From: Sporobacter sp942492735
Lineage (GTDB): Bacteria > Bacillota > Clostridia > Oscillospirales > Oscillospiraceae
DNA: 64,000 nucleotides
Direction: 5' to 3'
Assembly: GCA_942492735.1 (NCBI GenBank)
Contig: OW818648.1
Coordinates: forward strand, 124,001 to 188,000
Shown here: in pieces, positions 1-9,836 of the stretch
Position numbering within the stretch: position 1 is the stretch's first letter
Layout: the number at the start of each line of letters is the position of its first letter
The notes under the pieces: generated by a model
The model's input: the letters and a program-made list of their open reading frames with translations, nothing else
The model's database searches: none
Told to the model about the DNA's origin: nothing
Position numbers and translations under genes: made by a program

Positions 1-365
1 TGTTTCTCAGCTTCTGGTCGCCCTTCTTTTGGCTTCATGCCAATGAGTTCCATCGGGTAGCAGACGTTTTCCATAACGGTCAGCAGCGGGAAAAGCTGAA
101 ACGCCTGAAAGATCATGGAGATATCCTCCCTGCGGTAACGGTCGAGGTCCATCTCCTTCAGGCTCTTTTCCCCATAGCGGACCTCGCCCTCGGTGGGAAG
201 GTCAAGTCCCGCGAGCATGGACAGCAGCGTCGATTTCCCCGAGCCGCTGGGGCCGATGACGGCGTAAAGCCGCCCCGGTTCAAAGACACAGCTGGCTTGC
301 ATGACCGCGGCCTGATTCGAGTTGCGGTATCGGTACGTCACGTTTTCCATTGACAGGTTTGACAT
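1..365 (-). CDS. ABC transporter ATP-binding protein, 3' end beyond window
   Basis: Partial gene read leftward from ATG at 365; only the first ~121 codons are in the window. The product has a Walker A motif (GPSGSGKST, about residues 39-47) and a Q-loop region (SMIFQAFQLFPLL), as in LolD/MacB/FtsE-type ATPases that energise FtsX-like permeases. A GGAGGAG ribosome site precedes the start. It follows the permease gene ending at 378 by 12 bases on the same strand, so it is probably the ATPase subunit for one or both permeases upstream. Signature motif and Walker B lie outside the window. The substrate cannot be deduced; lipoprotein, peptide or antimicrobial export are typical for this class. Confidence 0.9.
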   Translation of the reverse strand, partial: MSNLSMENVTYRYRNSNQAAVMQASCVFEPGRLYAVIGPSGSGKSTLLSMLAGLDLPTEGEVRYGEKSLKEMDLDRYRREDISMIFQAFQLFPLLTVMENVCYPMELIGMKPKEGRPEAEK

Positions 366-377
366 ATGATCTCCTCC

Positions 378-3300
378 TTATTCTTTCGTCTGCAAAAGCT
401 CCAGTACGTTTCGGCGGGTCGACAACCCAGCGCAGATTATTGCGGAAACCAGGATCACGGCAAAGTACAGCGCGGCAAACACATACAGCTGCGCCGATAT
501 TCTCGACAACGCCGCCCCCTTATACGCCAGCAGCCCGCACGCGCCGATGACAAGTCCGCAGATACTGAGAAGCATCTGTTCAAGTGCTAGTATCGTACGC
601 GTTTTCCTCTTCGTTGTCCCCAGTATCCGCATGATCGCCGCCTCCTTTGAGGATTGGACGATCACAAGACAGCAGAGGAAGCCGCCGATGAGGAGCGCCG
701 CTGTCATTGCTATCGGATACATGGTTTCCAGGAGCTTCAGCGTATTTCTCAGGTGTTCAAGCTTGCTCGTGTCCATGACAAAGACAGCGCCCCCGACTGC
801 CATCTTTTCGCCGTTGCTGCGGAATTCATCCGCGCGCATATTATCGGCCAGCGTGAACTCCGCCACCTCAAGCTTTACAGCCTTCCCAACGGCCATGTAC
901 GCGTCATAATCGCCCGGTGTAAACGCCATACCATCGTACGCGCCGGAGGGTGTTGACACAGTACCGGCGATCGTGTATATGCACGTCGCCATGTTGATGG
1001 CGATCATGAGCTCGCTCTGATACAGCGCCAGTATGTCCTCGTCCGTGATCGTATCCCCCGGATGAGTCTTTCTGTACTCATTAGTATATGTTGGCTTCAA
1101 ATTGTCAACGAACCCCCGCGGCAGCATTTTAACCGTATCACCGGGCTCTAGCCCGTAGGTCTCCATCAACGCTTTGCCTGCGATGATGATCTCGCCGAAT
1201 TTCTCCATACAGGAGGCATCGTACCCGCCTATATATATAATATCCGCCTCTTCACCGGTGTAGCGCGCGATATTATTTGTAAAAACAAGGCTTGTCTCCG
1301 CGGAATTCATATCAACAATTTCTCTGGCCTCGTAATACGGATCTTTGACAAAAACGGATTGCGCAATCTGCGGCACGGAAGTAATCGGTAACCCACCGAC
1401 AAATCTTGCCGTAATGACCGTTTCATCGCACAGCTGGGCATAGGACTGCTTCATTAGCGCCAGCTGACCAACAACGCCGAAGAGCAGCGCAGCGAGAAGG
1501 ACCGTCAGCGCCGATTTCCCGGCGGACCGGCGCATATGCCTCCATATATACCGGAGGACAAAGCCGGAGGAGGCTTTTTTATGTATCTCCCTGACCGGCG
1601 CGGGGTCGCCGGTAACTGTCGACGTCTCAATGACTGCGCCGGCCTCCGGAGGCATTGAGACGAGAACGCCGCAAGGGGCCGCCATAGCCAGCGATTTTGC
1701 CTCGAGTCGTGCCGGCACTTTACGAAGTGCCTTTCGTTTTCCGCAGGAGCTTTTGCTAACGTTGTCCTGCAGAAGAGACAAAGGCGAAAGGTTACCGACG
1801 CGCCGCAGCAGCAATATCGCAAAGATCAGCGTCAGCAGGATTTCTCCTAAAATGCAGCCGATAACGGCTTCCGCCGGAACGGCAGTGCTGACTACATACT
1901 CTTTCATCAAGGAGAGCGTGTTGCTGTGGGCGATTGTTTTAACTGTATAGATCCAGGCCGCGCCGCTGCCCGCCAGGACGGCGAGCACGGCGACCGCCAT
2001 CAGCGGCAGGATGAGTAACCGTGCCGCTGTTTTCCTTGCCGTGCCGAGGGCGCGCATGACCGCGTATTCTTTCTTCTTCCTCGCGATAAACAGATAGACG
2101 ACAAACCCAGTCGCTGCTGCAATGGCCGCCGATAAAACGGCGATCTTGATGAGGGCGAGTTGTCTGGTCGCCTTGAAAGCATCGGCGGTGTCGGGCCAGC
2201 CGTCGTCGTCAAAGATCAGCCGCAGGCCCATTTCTCCGAACCTGGGCGCCACCTCATCGAGAAAGGCTGGTATATCCCACGCATACTCCACCTTGAAGCT
2301 GAATTCCGCGGGTGAGAATACGTGACCGGCCAGCTGGCTCTCGTCAACCGGCAGGAGCGATTTCGGGACAAACACTGTATTGATGGAATAGCTCCAGTTG
2401 GGTTTGCTCCTTTGCATGCCCGAGCCATCCATGTCAGCGTAGATACCGACGATTTCTAGGGTCACCGTCTTATTGGCGGGCGTATACCGCTCCCGCGTCG
2501 CGGCGACGGCGCCGAGTCCCTTGTACTGCTCAAACAGCTCTGTCCCGAGCTTCATTGTGACTTTGTCTCCCACCACAAGCTGATTCTCTTCGGCGACCTC
2601 GCGGCTGACCACGCACACAGTTGATCCAGCTGCGCTGTCCTCCTTATTGAGGGCGCGTCCGTCAATGATCGCCATATTGCCCTCCGCAAACCGCAGGATC
2701 GCGCTCATATCTTCCGTATACACCATGTCGAACGTGTGCGTGTCTGCATTTGTGAGCGCAACAAGCTCCCAGAGCGGCGCAAACTTATCCATTTCAAGAT
2801 AATTGTCCAGCTCGCCGTCAACAGGCCAGACGGGGGCACACCAGGGATCCGTAAACGTATCGCTCATGTAAAAATCATGCTCATATCCCGGAGCGAGCTG
2901 ACCAGCAGGGTTGAAGCGTGTGACGAACACATACCGGCCGCCCGGCGTCAGGTTTTGCACGTACTCAGCGTCGTATTTGTAGTTGGGAGGATATGATAGA
3001 AAGGTTCTTCTCATCCCTACCAGCCAGATTCGTTCTTCATTTGAAGGGCCGGGATAAAACCTGATTTTTTCATGATCGACGGGCGAGGGCGGGTTCCCTG
3101 CAAGGAGCCTGCAGTCATTGAGGAAAAATTGACCTGACCCCATTTCCAGTGTTCCCTCAATGACGCATCGAAGTGAATAGTTATAAAAATCCTCTTCATC
3201 CAGCCGGAAAAATGTATCCGAAACACCGGCCGTCATATACCGTGTGTCTGTCGACGTGATATATGGGAGTGCTGAAATGGCGCTGATCTGCTCCTGGGTC

Positions 3301-3608
3301 AGCGGCGTGTACGGAAGCGTACTATAAAACTCTTTATCTGCTTCGGAATATGACTGCGACATGCGTGGGTCGGCGAAAATATAATTGGGAGATTCGGGAT
3401 GCGAATCCACAGGCGGAGATATCTCCGCCGCGCCGATGCCGCAGTACTGCCGGGTGGCGCTATTGAATTCGCGGGACGTGACGGCGTATTCAGCCGTCTG
3501 CGAAAAAAACGCGAATGTGACGACGCTCAGCAGGATGAAGGTCAGAAGTGTTTTTACAGGGGAGCGATACAATGTCTTAATTGATTGTATGGGTCTCAAC
3601 TTGATCAC
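378..3608 (-). CDS. FtsX-like ABC transporter permease, copy 1 (1,076 aa)
   Basis: Large integral membrane subunit of an ABC exporter. An N-terminal membrane segment (residues ~15-40) is followed by a ~430-residue extracytoplasmic region. Then come an FtsX-type helical block around 485-600, a cytoplasmic linker, a second membrane segment and extracytoplasmic loop, and a terminal FtsX block at about 950-1070 that contains the EAAIMR(I)LGTTKRK motif. Start is GTG at 3608; the ribosome site is a close AGGA. It is a paralogue of the next gene upstream, with matching architecture and the same C-terminal end (RRNVLELLQTK). It lies 12 bases upstream of the ATPase. A 94-base block at 685-778 is identical in the paralogue. 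Confidence 0.9.
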   Translation of the reverse strand: MIKLRPIQSIKTLYRSPVKTLLTFILLSVVTFAFFSQTAEYAVTSREFNSATRQYCGIGAAEISPPVDSHPESPNYIFADPRMSQSYSEADKEFYSTLPYTPLTQEQISAISALPYITSTDTRYMTAGVSDTFFRLDEEDFYNYSLRCVIEGTLEMGSGQFFLNDCRLLAGNPPSPVDHEKIRFYPGPSNEERIWLVGMRRTFLSYPPNYKYDAEYVQNLTPGGRYVFVTRFNPAGQLAPGYEHDFYMSDTFTDPWCAPVWPVDGELDNYLEMDKFAPLWELVALTNADTHTFDMVYTEDMSAILRFAEGNMAIIDGRALNKEDSAAGSTVCVVSREVAEENQLVVGDKVTMKLGTELFEQYKGLGAVAATRERYTPANKTVTLEIVGIYADMDGSGMQRSKPNWSYSINTVFVPKSLLPVDESQLAGHVFSPAEFSFKVEYAWDIPAFLDEVAPRFGEMGLRLIFDDDGWPDTADAFKATRQLALIKIAVLSAAIAAATGFVVYLFIARKKKEYAVMRALGTARKTAARLLILPLMAVAVLAVLAGSGAAWIYTVKTIAHSNTLSLMKEYVVSTAVPAEAVIGCILGEILLTLIFAILLLRRVGNLSPLSLLQDNVSKSSCGKRKALRKVPARLEAKSLAMAAPCGVLVSMPPEAGAVIETSTVTGDPAPVREIHKKASSGFVLRYIWRHMRRSAGKSALTVLLAALLFGVVGQLALMKQSYAQLCDETVITARFVGGLPITSVPQIAQSVFVKDPYYEAREIVDMNSAETSLVFTNNIARYTGEEADIIYIGGYDASCMEKFGEIIIAGKALMETYGLEPGDTVKMLPRGFVDNLKPTYTNEYRKTHPGDTITDEDILALYQSELMIAINMATCIYTIAGTVSTPSGAYDGMAFTPGDYDAYMAVGKAVKLEVAEFTLADNMRADEFRSNGEKMAVGGAVFVMDTSKLEHLRNTLKLLETMYPIAMTAALLIGGFLCCLVIVQSSKEAAIMRILGTTKRKTRTILALEQMLLSICGLVIGACGLLAYKGAALSRISAQLYVFAALYFAVILVSAIICAGLSTRRNVLELLQTKE

Positions 3609-3732
3609 ATCCTGTCAACAATTCGATGATCATGATTCATTGATGAGCCGCAATAAAACTCGTTCGGCAATTTATTGCAAATATCTACAAATAAGGTAAC
3701 ACAAGGAATATTACTATCTAATGCCGTGGGAG

Positions 3733-3803
3733 TTCTGCGGGAGCGCAGCGACAGAAGAATCTATTTGTTGCAGTGGTTCCTGGATTCTTCGCTGCGTTCA
3801 GAA
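3733..3803. repeat. Imperfect inverted repeat in the spacer between the two permease genes
   Basis: The 247-base gap 3609-3855 has no gene. It contains an imperfect inverted repeat whose arms share TTCTG..GCGCAGCG..GAAGAATC and its complement GATTCTTCGCTGCG..CAGAA. This looks like a small dispersed intergenic element; it could also form a hairpin in the permease transcript. Confidence 0.5.
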
Positions 3804-3855
3804 TGACAGAAGCTGATTTATGAAGCTCGCCGCGCATAAAGCGGTACGAAACCGC

Positions 3856-6800
3856 CTAGTCTTTTGTCTGCAGCAGCTCCAGCACGTTCCGGCGTGTGGC
3901 CGCCGCGGAGCAGACCATAGCGGAAACGAGGATGACGGCAAAGTACAATGCGGCAAAAAGTGACAACTGCCATGATATCACCGACAGCGACAATCCTTTA
4001 TATAATAGAAGCCCGCACGCGCCGATCGCCAGTCCGAATATACTGAGAAACAGGTGCTCAAGAGCCAATATCGTACGTGTCTTCCTCTTCGTCGTGCCCT
4101 GTATCCGCATGATTGCTGCTTCCTTCGAGGACTGGACGATCACGAGGCAGCAGAGGAAGCCACCGATGAGGAGCGCCGCTGTCATTGCTATCGGATACAT
4201 GGTTTCCAGGAGCTTCAGCGTATTTCTCAGGTGTTCAAGCTTGCTCGTGTCCATGATGAAAACGACACTGCTGGTCGAACTGTCGCACACCTGCTGAGCG
4301 TCAGCACGAAAGTCGTCCGCCCGGAAATTATCGGCCAACGTGAACTCCACCACATCGAGAGCAGCCTGCGCGCCAAAGAGCGCTGACGCCGCATATGAGC
4401 CCGGTGTAAACACCATGCTGTTGTACGCATCGGAGGATGTCAAGATGCCGGCGATCGTGAACGTGCACGCTTGCCGATTGAAGCCTTCAATGATCTCGTC
4501 CTGATGCAGCACCAGTATCTCCTCGTCAGTGATAACCTCCTTCGGATGTGCCCCCCTGTGCATGGTGATGTATGATGCCTGCACCCTGGTGAGGAGCTCC
4601 GTGGGGTTAATTGTAACCGTGTCGCCAAGCCCAAGCCCGTACAGCTCCGTCAGCGCCTTGCCGGCAATAATGAAATCTCCAAACTGATCCATGACAGACG
4701 CGTCAAACCCCTTAGCATATTTAATGTCTGTCTCTACGCCGGTATAGCGCGTTATATTGTTTGTAACGACCAATTCTGTCCTGGAGAAATTCAGCTCCAC
4801 TGTTTTCCTGACCTCGTAATAAGGATTGACGACATAGCCGGTTTTCATAATCTTTGGTACAGTGGCAAGCTGCAGTCCCCCGATAAACTTTGCCGTTATG
4901 ACCGTTTCGGCGCAGAGCTCAGCATATTGCTGCTTCATCAGTGCCAGCTGCCCGACGGCGCCGAAGAGCAGCGCCGCCAGCAGTATCACCAGCGCCGATT
5001 TTCCGGCAGACCGTCGTGTGTGTCTCCATATATACCGCTGGATAAAACCAAAGGAGCTACTTTTGCGAACCGTGAGAGCCGCTTCGGGAATGCCGGAAAC
5101 GGCGGCTTCCTCAATTGACGCTACCGCCTGATTTGGCACGGCAGCCGTCGTCGGGGTTATGACGAAGGGCGCGGAAGAGGCCGTCAACATCGGGGATATT
5201 GTTTCAATTTGCGTCGGCGCGGCACGGCTTGCATTTTTCTTGCTACGTGCTTTTTTATTCCCGTTATCCTGCAGGAGTGCCAGCGGCGGGAGGGTGCCGA
5301 TGCGCCGAAGCAGCACCAGCGTGAAGAGCAGCGTCAGCAGGATTTCTCCCGCGATGCTGCCAATCACCGCACCTGCCGGAACGGATGTGCTGACGGCATA
5401 TTCTTTTAATATGGCAAAGGCGTTATTGCGGGCGACTGTTTTCACCGTATAAAGCCACGCAGCGCCGCTCCCCACCAGGACAGATACAGCTGCCACCGAC
5501 ATCTGTGGAAGGACGAGCGCCCGTGATGCTATTCTTTTCGTCGTGCCGAGGGCGCGCATAACCGCGTACTCCTTCTTCTTGCGGCCGATGAAAAGATATA
5601 CAATAAACACGTCCGCGGCGGCGACGGCTGCCGACAAGACGGCGATTTTGATGAGGGATACCTGTCTCGCCGCTTGGAATCCGTTGGCGATATCGAGCCA
5701 GCCGTCGTCATAGAAAATAAGCTTCAGGCCCATTCTTTCGATCATCGGCGCCGTTTTCTCTAAAAAGGCCGGAATATCCCACGCGTTTTCGACCTTGAAG
5801 CTGAATTCGGCGGGCGAAAACATATGACCAGCCAAAGCGTCCGCGTCAAGCGGAAACAGCGATTTCGGGACAAATATCGTATTGACAGAGTAGCTCCAGT
5901 GGGGCTCTTTCGACTGTGAGTTCGGGCCGTCGGAATCGGTATAGATGCCGACTATTTCAAGCGTCGCTGTCTTTTCCGCGAGCGCGTACCGCTCAGGCGT
6001 GGCAGCGACGGCGCCGAGGTTCTTATACTGCTCGAACAGCTTCGTCCCGAGCTTCATTGTGATTTTGTCGCCCACCTCGAGATGATTCGCTTCGGCAAAT
6101 TCGCGGCTGACAACGCAGACATCAGAGCCGCTTGCGCTGTCCTCCTTGTTTAGGGCACGTCCGTTGAGGATCGCCATATCACCCTCGGCGAACCGCAAGA
6201 TCGCGTACATGTCGTTCGTATACACCATATCAAACGTGTGCAGGTCCGCGTTTGTGATCTCGACGAGCTCCCGGAGCGGCGCGAATTCGTCCGTTTCAAT
6301 TTTATCGTCCAGCGCCTCGCCAATCGGCCAGACGGCATCACACCATGGATTCGACAGATGATCGCTCAGGTCGTATTCTTGCCCCACCAGCGGGTCAAAC
6401 CGCAATACGAACACATATCGATTTCCCGTCGTCATATTTTGTATGTACTCGGTGTCGTATTTGTAGTCAGAGGTTATTATAAGGATGCTTCTTGTATCTC
6501 TGCCAAGGCCAGCAGCGTTGCCAGGTTTTAGTTTTGTCGTAAAGGCAGTAATCACGAGCGGTTTCTGACCGATTTCCCAAGGAGGGTTTCCGGCAAGAAG
6601 CGTGCAGTCGGCGAGCATCAAATAGTTAACACTATTTGGCGGTTCTATATAGTTCACTCCCGTCAGCGTTCCCTCAATAACACATCGCGCCGTAAAATTA
6701 TAGAAATAACGCCCGTCATCCAAACGATCATAGGTATCGGAAATACCGGCCGTCATGTACCGCGTATCGGTTGATATGATATAAGGGAGCGCCGAGATGT

Positions 6801-7089
6801 CGCTGATTTGCTCCTGCGTCAGTGGCCGGTACAGGTGCGTAACGGTGTCGTCCAGCTCTAATTTAAAGGGGTTTGCCGGATCTGATTCCTCTGGCGGTGC
6901 TACCTCCGCTGAGCCGACGCCGCAGTACTGCTTTGCGGCGTTGTAGAATTCGCGGGCCGTGACGGCGTACTCAGCCGTCTGTACAACGAATGCGAACGTC
7001 ACGACACCCAGCAGGACGAAGGTCAGAAGCGTTTTAACAGGGGTACGATACAATGTTTTTATTGACAGTAGGGGTTTCAATGTAAACAC
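3856..7089 (-). CDS. FtsX-like ABC transporter permease, copy 2 (1,077 aa)
   Basis: Paralogue of the 378-3608 gene in tandem on the same strand, transcribed first. Same layout: N-terminal membrane helix (PVKTLLTFVLLGVVTFAF), large extracytoplasmic domain, central FtsX block beginning about residue 490 (IGRKKKEYAVMRALGTTK), and terminal FtsX block. GTG start at 7089 with AAAGGA upstream. The extracytoplasmic loops have diverged clearly between the copies, while the last ~130 residues are almost unchanged. This may be a duplicated permease pair (heterodimer) served by the ATPase at 1-365, or two transporters sharing one ATPase. Confidence 0.9.
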   Translation of the reverse strand: MFTLKPLLSIKTLYRTPVKTLLTFVLLGVVTFAFVVQTAEYAVTAREFYNAAKQYCGVGSAEVAPPEESDPANPFKLELDDTVTHLYRPLTQEQISDISALPYIISTDTRYMTAGISDTYDRLDDGRYFYNFTARCVIEGTLTGVNYIEPPNSVNYLMLADCTLLAGNPPWEIGQKPLVITAFTTKLKPGNAAGLGRDTRSILIITSDYKYDTEYIQNMTTGNRYVFVLRFDPLVGQEYDLSDHLSNPWCDAVWPIGEALDDKIETDEFAPLRELVEITNADLHTFDMVYTNDMYAILRFAEGDMAILNGRALNKEDSASGSDVCVVSREFAEANHLEVGDKITMKLGTKLFEQYKNLGAVAATPERYALAEKTATLEIVGIYTDSDGPNSQSKEPHWSYSVNTIFVPKSLFPLDADALAGHMFSPAEFSFKVENAWDIPAFLEKTAPMIERMGLKLIFYDDGWLDIANGFQAARQVSLIKIAVLSAAVAAADVFIVYLFIGRKKKEYAVMRALGTTKRIASRALVLPQMSVAAVSVLVGSGAAWLYTVKTVARNNAFAILKEYAVSTSVPAGAVIGSIAGEILLTLLFTLVLLRRIGTLPPLALLQDNGNKKARSKKNASRAAPTQIETISPMLTASSAPFVITPTTAAVPNQAVASIEEAAVSGIPEAALTVRKSSSFGFIQRYIWRHTRRSAGKSALVILLAALLFGAVGQLALMKQQYAELCAETVITAKFIGGLQLATVPKIMKTGYVVNPYYEVRKTVELNFSRTELVVTNNITRYTGVETDIKYAKGFDASVMDQFGDFIIAGKALTELYGLGLGDTVTINPTELLTRVQASYITMHRGAHPKEVITDEEILVLHQDEIIEGFNRQACTFTIAGILTSSDAYNSMVFTPGSYAASALFGAQAALDVVEFTLADNFRADDFRADAQQVCDSSTSSVVFIMDTSKLEHLRNTLKLLETMYPIAMTAALLIGGFLCCLVIVQSSKEAAIMRIQGTTKRKTRTILALEHLFLSIFGLAIGACGLLLYKGLSLSVISWQLSLFAALYFAVILVSAMVCSAAATRRNVLELLQTKD

Positions 7090-7122
7090 ATCCTTTATTC
7101 CCTCGTCTGCAATAATCAGATG

Positions 7123-7143
7123 CAGGGGGACGTTCCTCCTGCT
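7123..7143 (-). other. Hairpin in the leader of the permease operon
   Basis: GCAGGgGGA and TCCtCCTGC can pair around a 3-base loop. It lies between the end of sigK and the permease start, in the gap 7090-7444 that otherwise has no gene on either strand that I accept. Possible leader structure or terminator remnant. Confidence 0.35.
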
Positions 7144-7393
7144 TCAAGCATCCAAATCATACTGGCAGAATACCGGTGATTCGGGCAAGCTGCCTCGCCG
7201 AAACACCTTCAAGCTTCATTATTTCTTTAAGTATATGCTCTTTCTCTATTTCGGACTCATTCTGGATCCTCATTGGCTGAAGCTTTTATGTATCGGTGCT
7301 GATCTTTGTTAATTGTATATACGAGCTGTCCTTGGCACCGGTATCGCCTCAGATAAGTTTTATCATATTTGTAAATTATTTGCAAGAAATGCA

Positions 7394-7423
7394 GCGAAGC
7401 AGGAGAACCTTCCCCCTGCTTCG
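7394..7423 (-). terminator. sigK: Probable terminator after the sigK 3' half
   Basis: GAAGCAGG / CCTGCTTC form an 8-bp stem 22 bases beyond the sigK stop codon on the minus strand. The downstream T-run is weak, so termination may be partial. Confidence 0.45.
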
Positions 7424-7444
7424 TATCCACTTATTCTATGATTT

Positions 7445-7810
7445 TTACGAATTCGCATCCTCGAAGCATTTCCGCAGTTTTTCAAGCGCTTTTTTTTCGA
7501 TTCTAGACACGTACGAGCGGCTGATCCCGCAGATTGCGGCGATCTCCCGCTGTGTCTTCGGGCTGACATTGTCCAGCCCGTACCGCATGGCGATAATCTC
7601 CGCCTCCCTGCTCGTCAGAACGTCTTTGATGTACTTGCAGAGCTGCGTACACGTTTCGCGGGAGCTGAGATTGTCGAGCATATCGTCCTCGACGCTGATG
7701 ACTTCCATTAACGAAAGGCTGTTGCCGTCTTTATCTGTGTCGATCGAATCGGACAGCGACAGGTCTCCCGACGTTTTCTTCAGGCTCCTGAAATACATCA
7801 GAATCTCATT
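7445..7810 (-). CDS. sigK: Sporulation sigma factor SigK, 3' half (spoIIIC-like)
   Basis: Encodes the C-terminal 121 residues of sigma-K: the end of region 2 (NEILMYFRSLKK), region 3, and region 4 with the HTH (TQREIAAICGISRSYVSRIEK). Sigma-K directs late mother-cell transcription in sporulation. This piece has no start of its own. The open frame upstream of 7810 is an out-of-frame reading of the recombinase gene. Joined at the AATG core (7807-7810) to the 5' half at 14532-14871, it gives a 233-residue protein, close to the 241 residues of B. subtilis pro-sigma-K, with the family sequence RCIENEILM restored at the junction. In the unexcised state it cannot give a complete sigma factor. Confidence 0.95.
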   Translation of the reverse strand, partial: NEILMYFRSLKKTSGDLSLSDSIDTDKDGNSLSLMEVISVEDDMLDNLSSRETCTQLCKYIKDVLTSREAEIIAMRYGLDNVSPKTQREIAAICGISRSYVSRIEKKALEKLRKCFEDANS

Positions 7811-9587
7811 TGCTATGTCCCCAATTTGGCTCCGACTGATCTCGGCCAGTGAAATCATCATTCTGTCCGCCGTTTTCCGTTGGAATGATCCCGTCTCCGC
7901 TGCCGTCATGATCGCCGTCCGGCAAATCAATTTCTCCTCCCCCCGCGCCGAAAAGGTAAATATGCACGTTCTCGCCGTCCCAGACGATTTTTTCAACAAA
8001 CGTCCGAAGGGCGGTTCTTTTTTGCTCAACGCCCATTTCATCAAAGGTATCTTTGAATGACGATAATAGCCCCCGGATGATATCAAACTGAATATCCGAC
8101 AGCTTATGGCTTTTTGTCAGGCCTTCCAATTCTGATATGCTGCGCTCGATATTTAGGCTCTTTTCGTGAAGCTCGTCTATCTGCTTCATGATATAGGTCT
8201 CGGCAGATGTGCCGCCAGCCTTTGAAAGGGACGATACAAGCGCGGAAATTTCCTTTTTGTTTTCTTCAGAGGATTTGTGCAGTTTTGAAAGATGTTCGTC
8301 ATACTCCTGCCTGTCGCCCTGCAGGGTTTCCTGGCTGCTTTCAAGCTGTCTGATAAATTCGGAACTGTCGACGGAGAGCTTCTTAATTTCGTCGCAAATC
8401 GCCGTGTCAATAATATTTCCGTTGGGATTTTTCATATTACAATTGTGGCAGCGGCTTTTTTCCTTCAGTTCACACAAGTAATTATAAATCAGTTCGCCCT
8501 GCGCAGTTCTTCTCTGGCTTTGTTTCGGACGCATATAGCTACCACAGCTTCCGCAGTAAAGCAGGCCGGAAAGTAGAGCCGTGTTGCTTTTCGGTTTACG
8601 GTATGATTTGGATTTATTCTGATCTAAAAGCTGCTGAGCACGAATCCAATCAGCTCCACTAATGATTCCTGTATGTTTGCCGACCGCGACGATCCATTCG
8701 CTGATATCACGGGCCTGGTTGGCCTTCCCGCGTTTTTGGATGGTCTTATTGTAGGCCATAATACCGAGCTTGCCGTCAAATTCGGCTTCTTCCGCAAAAA
8801 GGTCGATTTCCTGTTCTGTAAAGTAACGGTATGCGTCGTCGTCGGCAGTCATATAAACGGGATTTTCAAGAACGTTTTTAATGGTGAAGCGGCTGAAAAG
8901 CCTTCCGTTTTTAGTCCTGTAATTATTTCGTATCAGGTACGTTTCCGTCTTGGTCAGGGAATTGGTTTCAAGGAACGTGTCAAAAATCAGCTGAACCAGC
9001 TTGGCTTCTTCGTCAATCAGCTTCAGCTTAAATGCCTTGCGGACCTTACCGTCCAACGTTACCTTTTCAACAGCCTCGGAAGCGTACCCCGTAGGAGTGA
9101 TTCCGCCTAACCAGCGGCCAGTTTTGGCTAGCTCCTGCATGTTGTCGCGGATACGCTCCGCTATGGTTTCTCGTTCAAGTTGTGAAAAGACGGACGCTAT
9201 GTACATCATTGCGCGGCCGAGCGGTGACGATGTATCAAACTGCTCTTTAATGGATACAAAGGATATCTGCATCGCATTCAGTTCTTCAATCAGCTTTGCG
9301 AAATCGCCGATATTACGGCTGATACGGTCGAGCCGATAACAAACGATAGCCGAAAACTGATGGTCTTTTGCATCCTTCATCATTTTCTTGAACTGCGGAC
9401 GCTCCGTATTACCACCCGAAAAGCCTTCGTCCTCGTATACGAGAATATCATCGTCCCTGATATTTTCAAAATGGACTTGAATGTACTGACGGCACATCTC
9501 TATCTGATTCTCAATACTCTCGCCCTTGCCAGTGAATTTTGACTTTCTGGAATAGATTGCTATCTTATTAGTATTTGTCTTCCCCAT
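7806..9587 (-). CDS. spoIVCA: Large serine recombinase, skin excisionase (spoIVCA-like, 593 aa)
   Basis: Site-specific recombinase expected to excise the element and rebuild sigK. N-terminal resolvase domain ~8-155, with catalytic Ser16 in YSRKS and conserved arginines in YRLDRISR. Then a recombinase domain (~170-290), a zinc ribbon (CGSCG and a later C..CHNCN, ~345-400), a coiled coil (~420-500) and a C-terminal tail. ATG start at 9587 with AAGGTGG upstream. Its TGA stop (7808-7806) lies within the att core, so the gene reaches exactly to the end of the element. Its last ~90 codons overlap an open frame of sigK phase that runs into the 3' half. Mother-cell sigma-E control is known for spoIVCA; I could not identify a convincing sigma-E promoter here. 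Confidence 0.93.
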   Translation of the reverse strand: MGKTNTNKIAIYSRKSKFTGKGESIENQIEMCRQYIQVHFENIRDDDILVYEDEGFSGGNTERPQFKKMMKDAKDHQFSAIVCYRLDRISRNIGDFAKLIEELNAMQISFVSIKEQFDTSSPLGRAMMYIASVFSQLERETIAERIRDNMQELAKTGRWLGGITPTGYASEAVEKVTLDGKVRKAFKLKLIDEEAKLVQLIFDTFLETNSLTKTETYLIRNNYRTKNGRLFSRFTIKNVLENPVYMTADDDAYRYFTEQEIDLFAEEAEFDGKLGIMAYNKTIQKRGKANQARDISEWIVAVGKHTGIISGADWIRAQQLLDQNKSKSYRKPKSNTALLSGLLYCGSCGSYMRPKQSQRRTAQGELIYNYLCELKEKSRCHNCNMKNPNGNIIDTAICDEIKKLSVDSSEFIRQLESSQETLQGDRQEYDEHLSKLHKSSEENKKEISALVSSLSKAGGTSAETYIMKQIDELHEKSLNIERSISELEGLTKSHKLSDIQFDIIRGLLSSFKDTFDEMGVEQKRTALRTFVEKIVWDGENVHIYLFGAGGGEIDLPDGDHDGSGDGIIPTENGGQNDDFTGRDQSEPNWGHSK

Positions 9588-9836
9588 ACAAGCGCCACCT
9601 TAGTGATATGTTCAATGATATATGTCTTATTTGATTATATCACACCGGCTCATGTATTGCAGCATAAAGTTATAAACGCGGTACGGTTGTTCGATGTGGT
9701 GTTTGACACTTATATAAATTCGACATCGAAAAGAACTATGGTTTTGACATAAATAAACATTGCTCCAACCGGATAGAGTATTGACTCTCTGCTCTGAGAC
9801 TATTTTTTGAACGCTACATATTCTCTTTCTCACTCA
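9588..9836. other. Intergenic gap upstream of the recombinase
   Basis: AT-rich 249 bases with no acceptable gene. It should contain the recombinase promoter. CATATCAC-like and CATATAT-like strings occur on the minus strand within 50 bases of the start, but the spacing does not fit a sigma-E promoter well enough to call one. Confidence 0.3.

Noticed and set aside
7811..8086. Extended start of the sigK 3' half
   Set aside because: The frame upstream of the att core is an out-of-frame reading of the recombinase gene; the sigma sequence only begins at the core.
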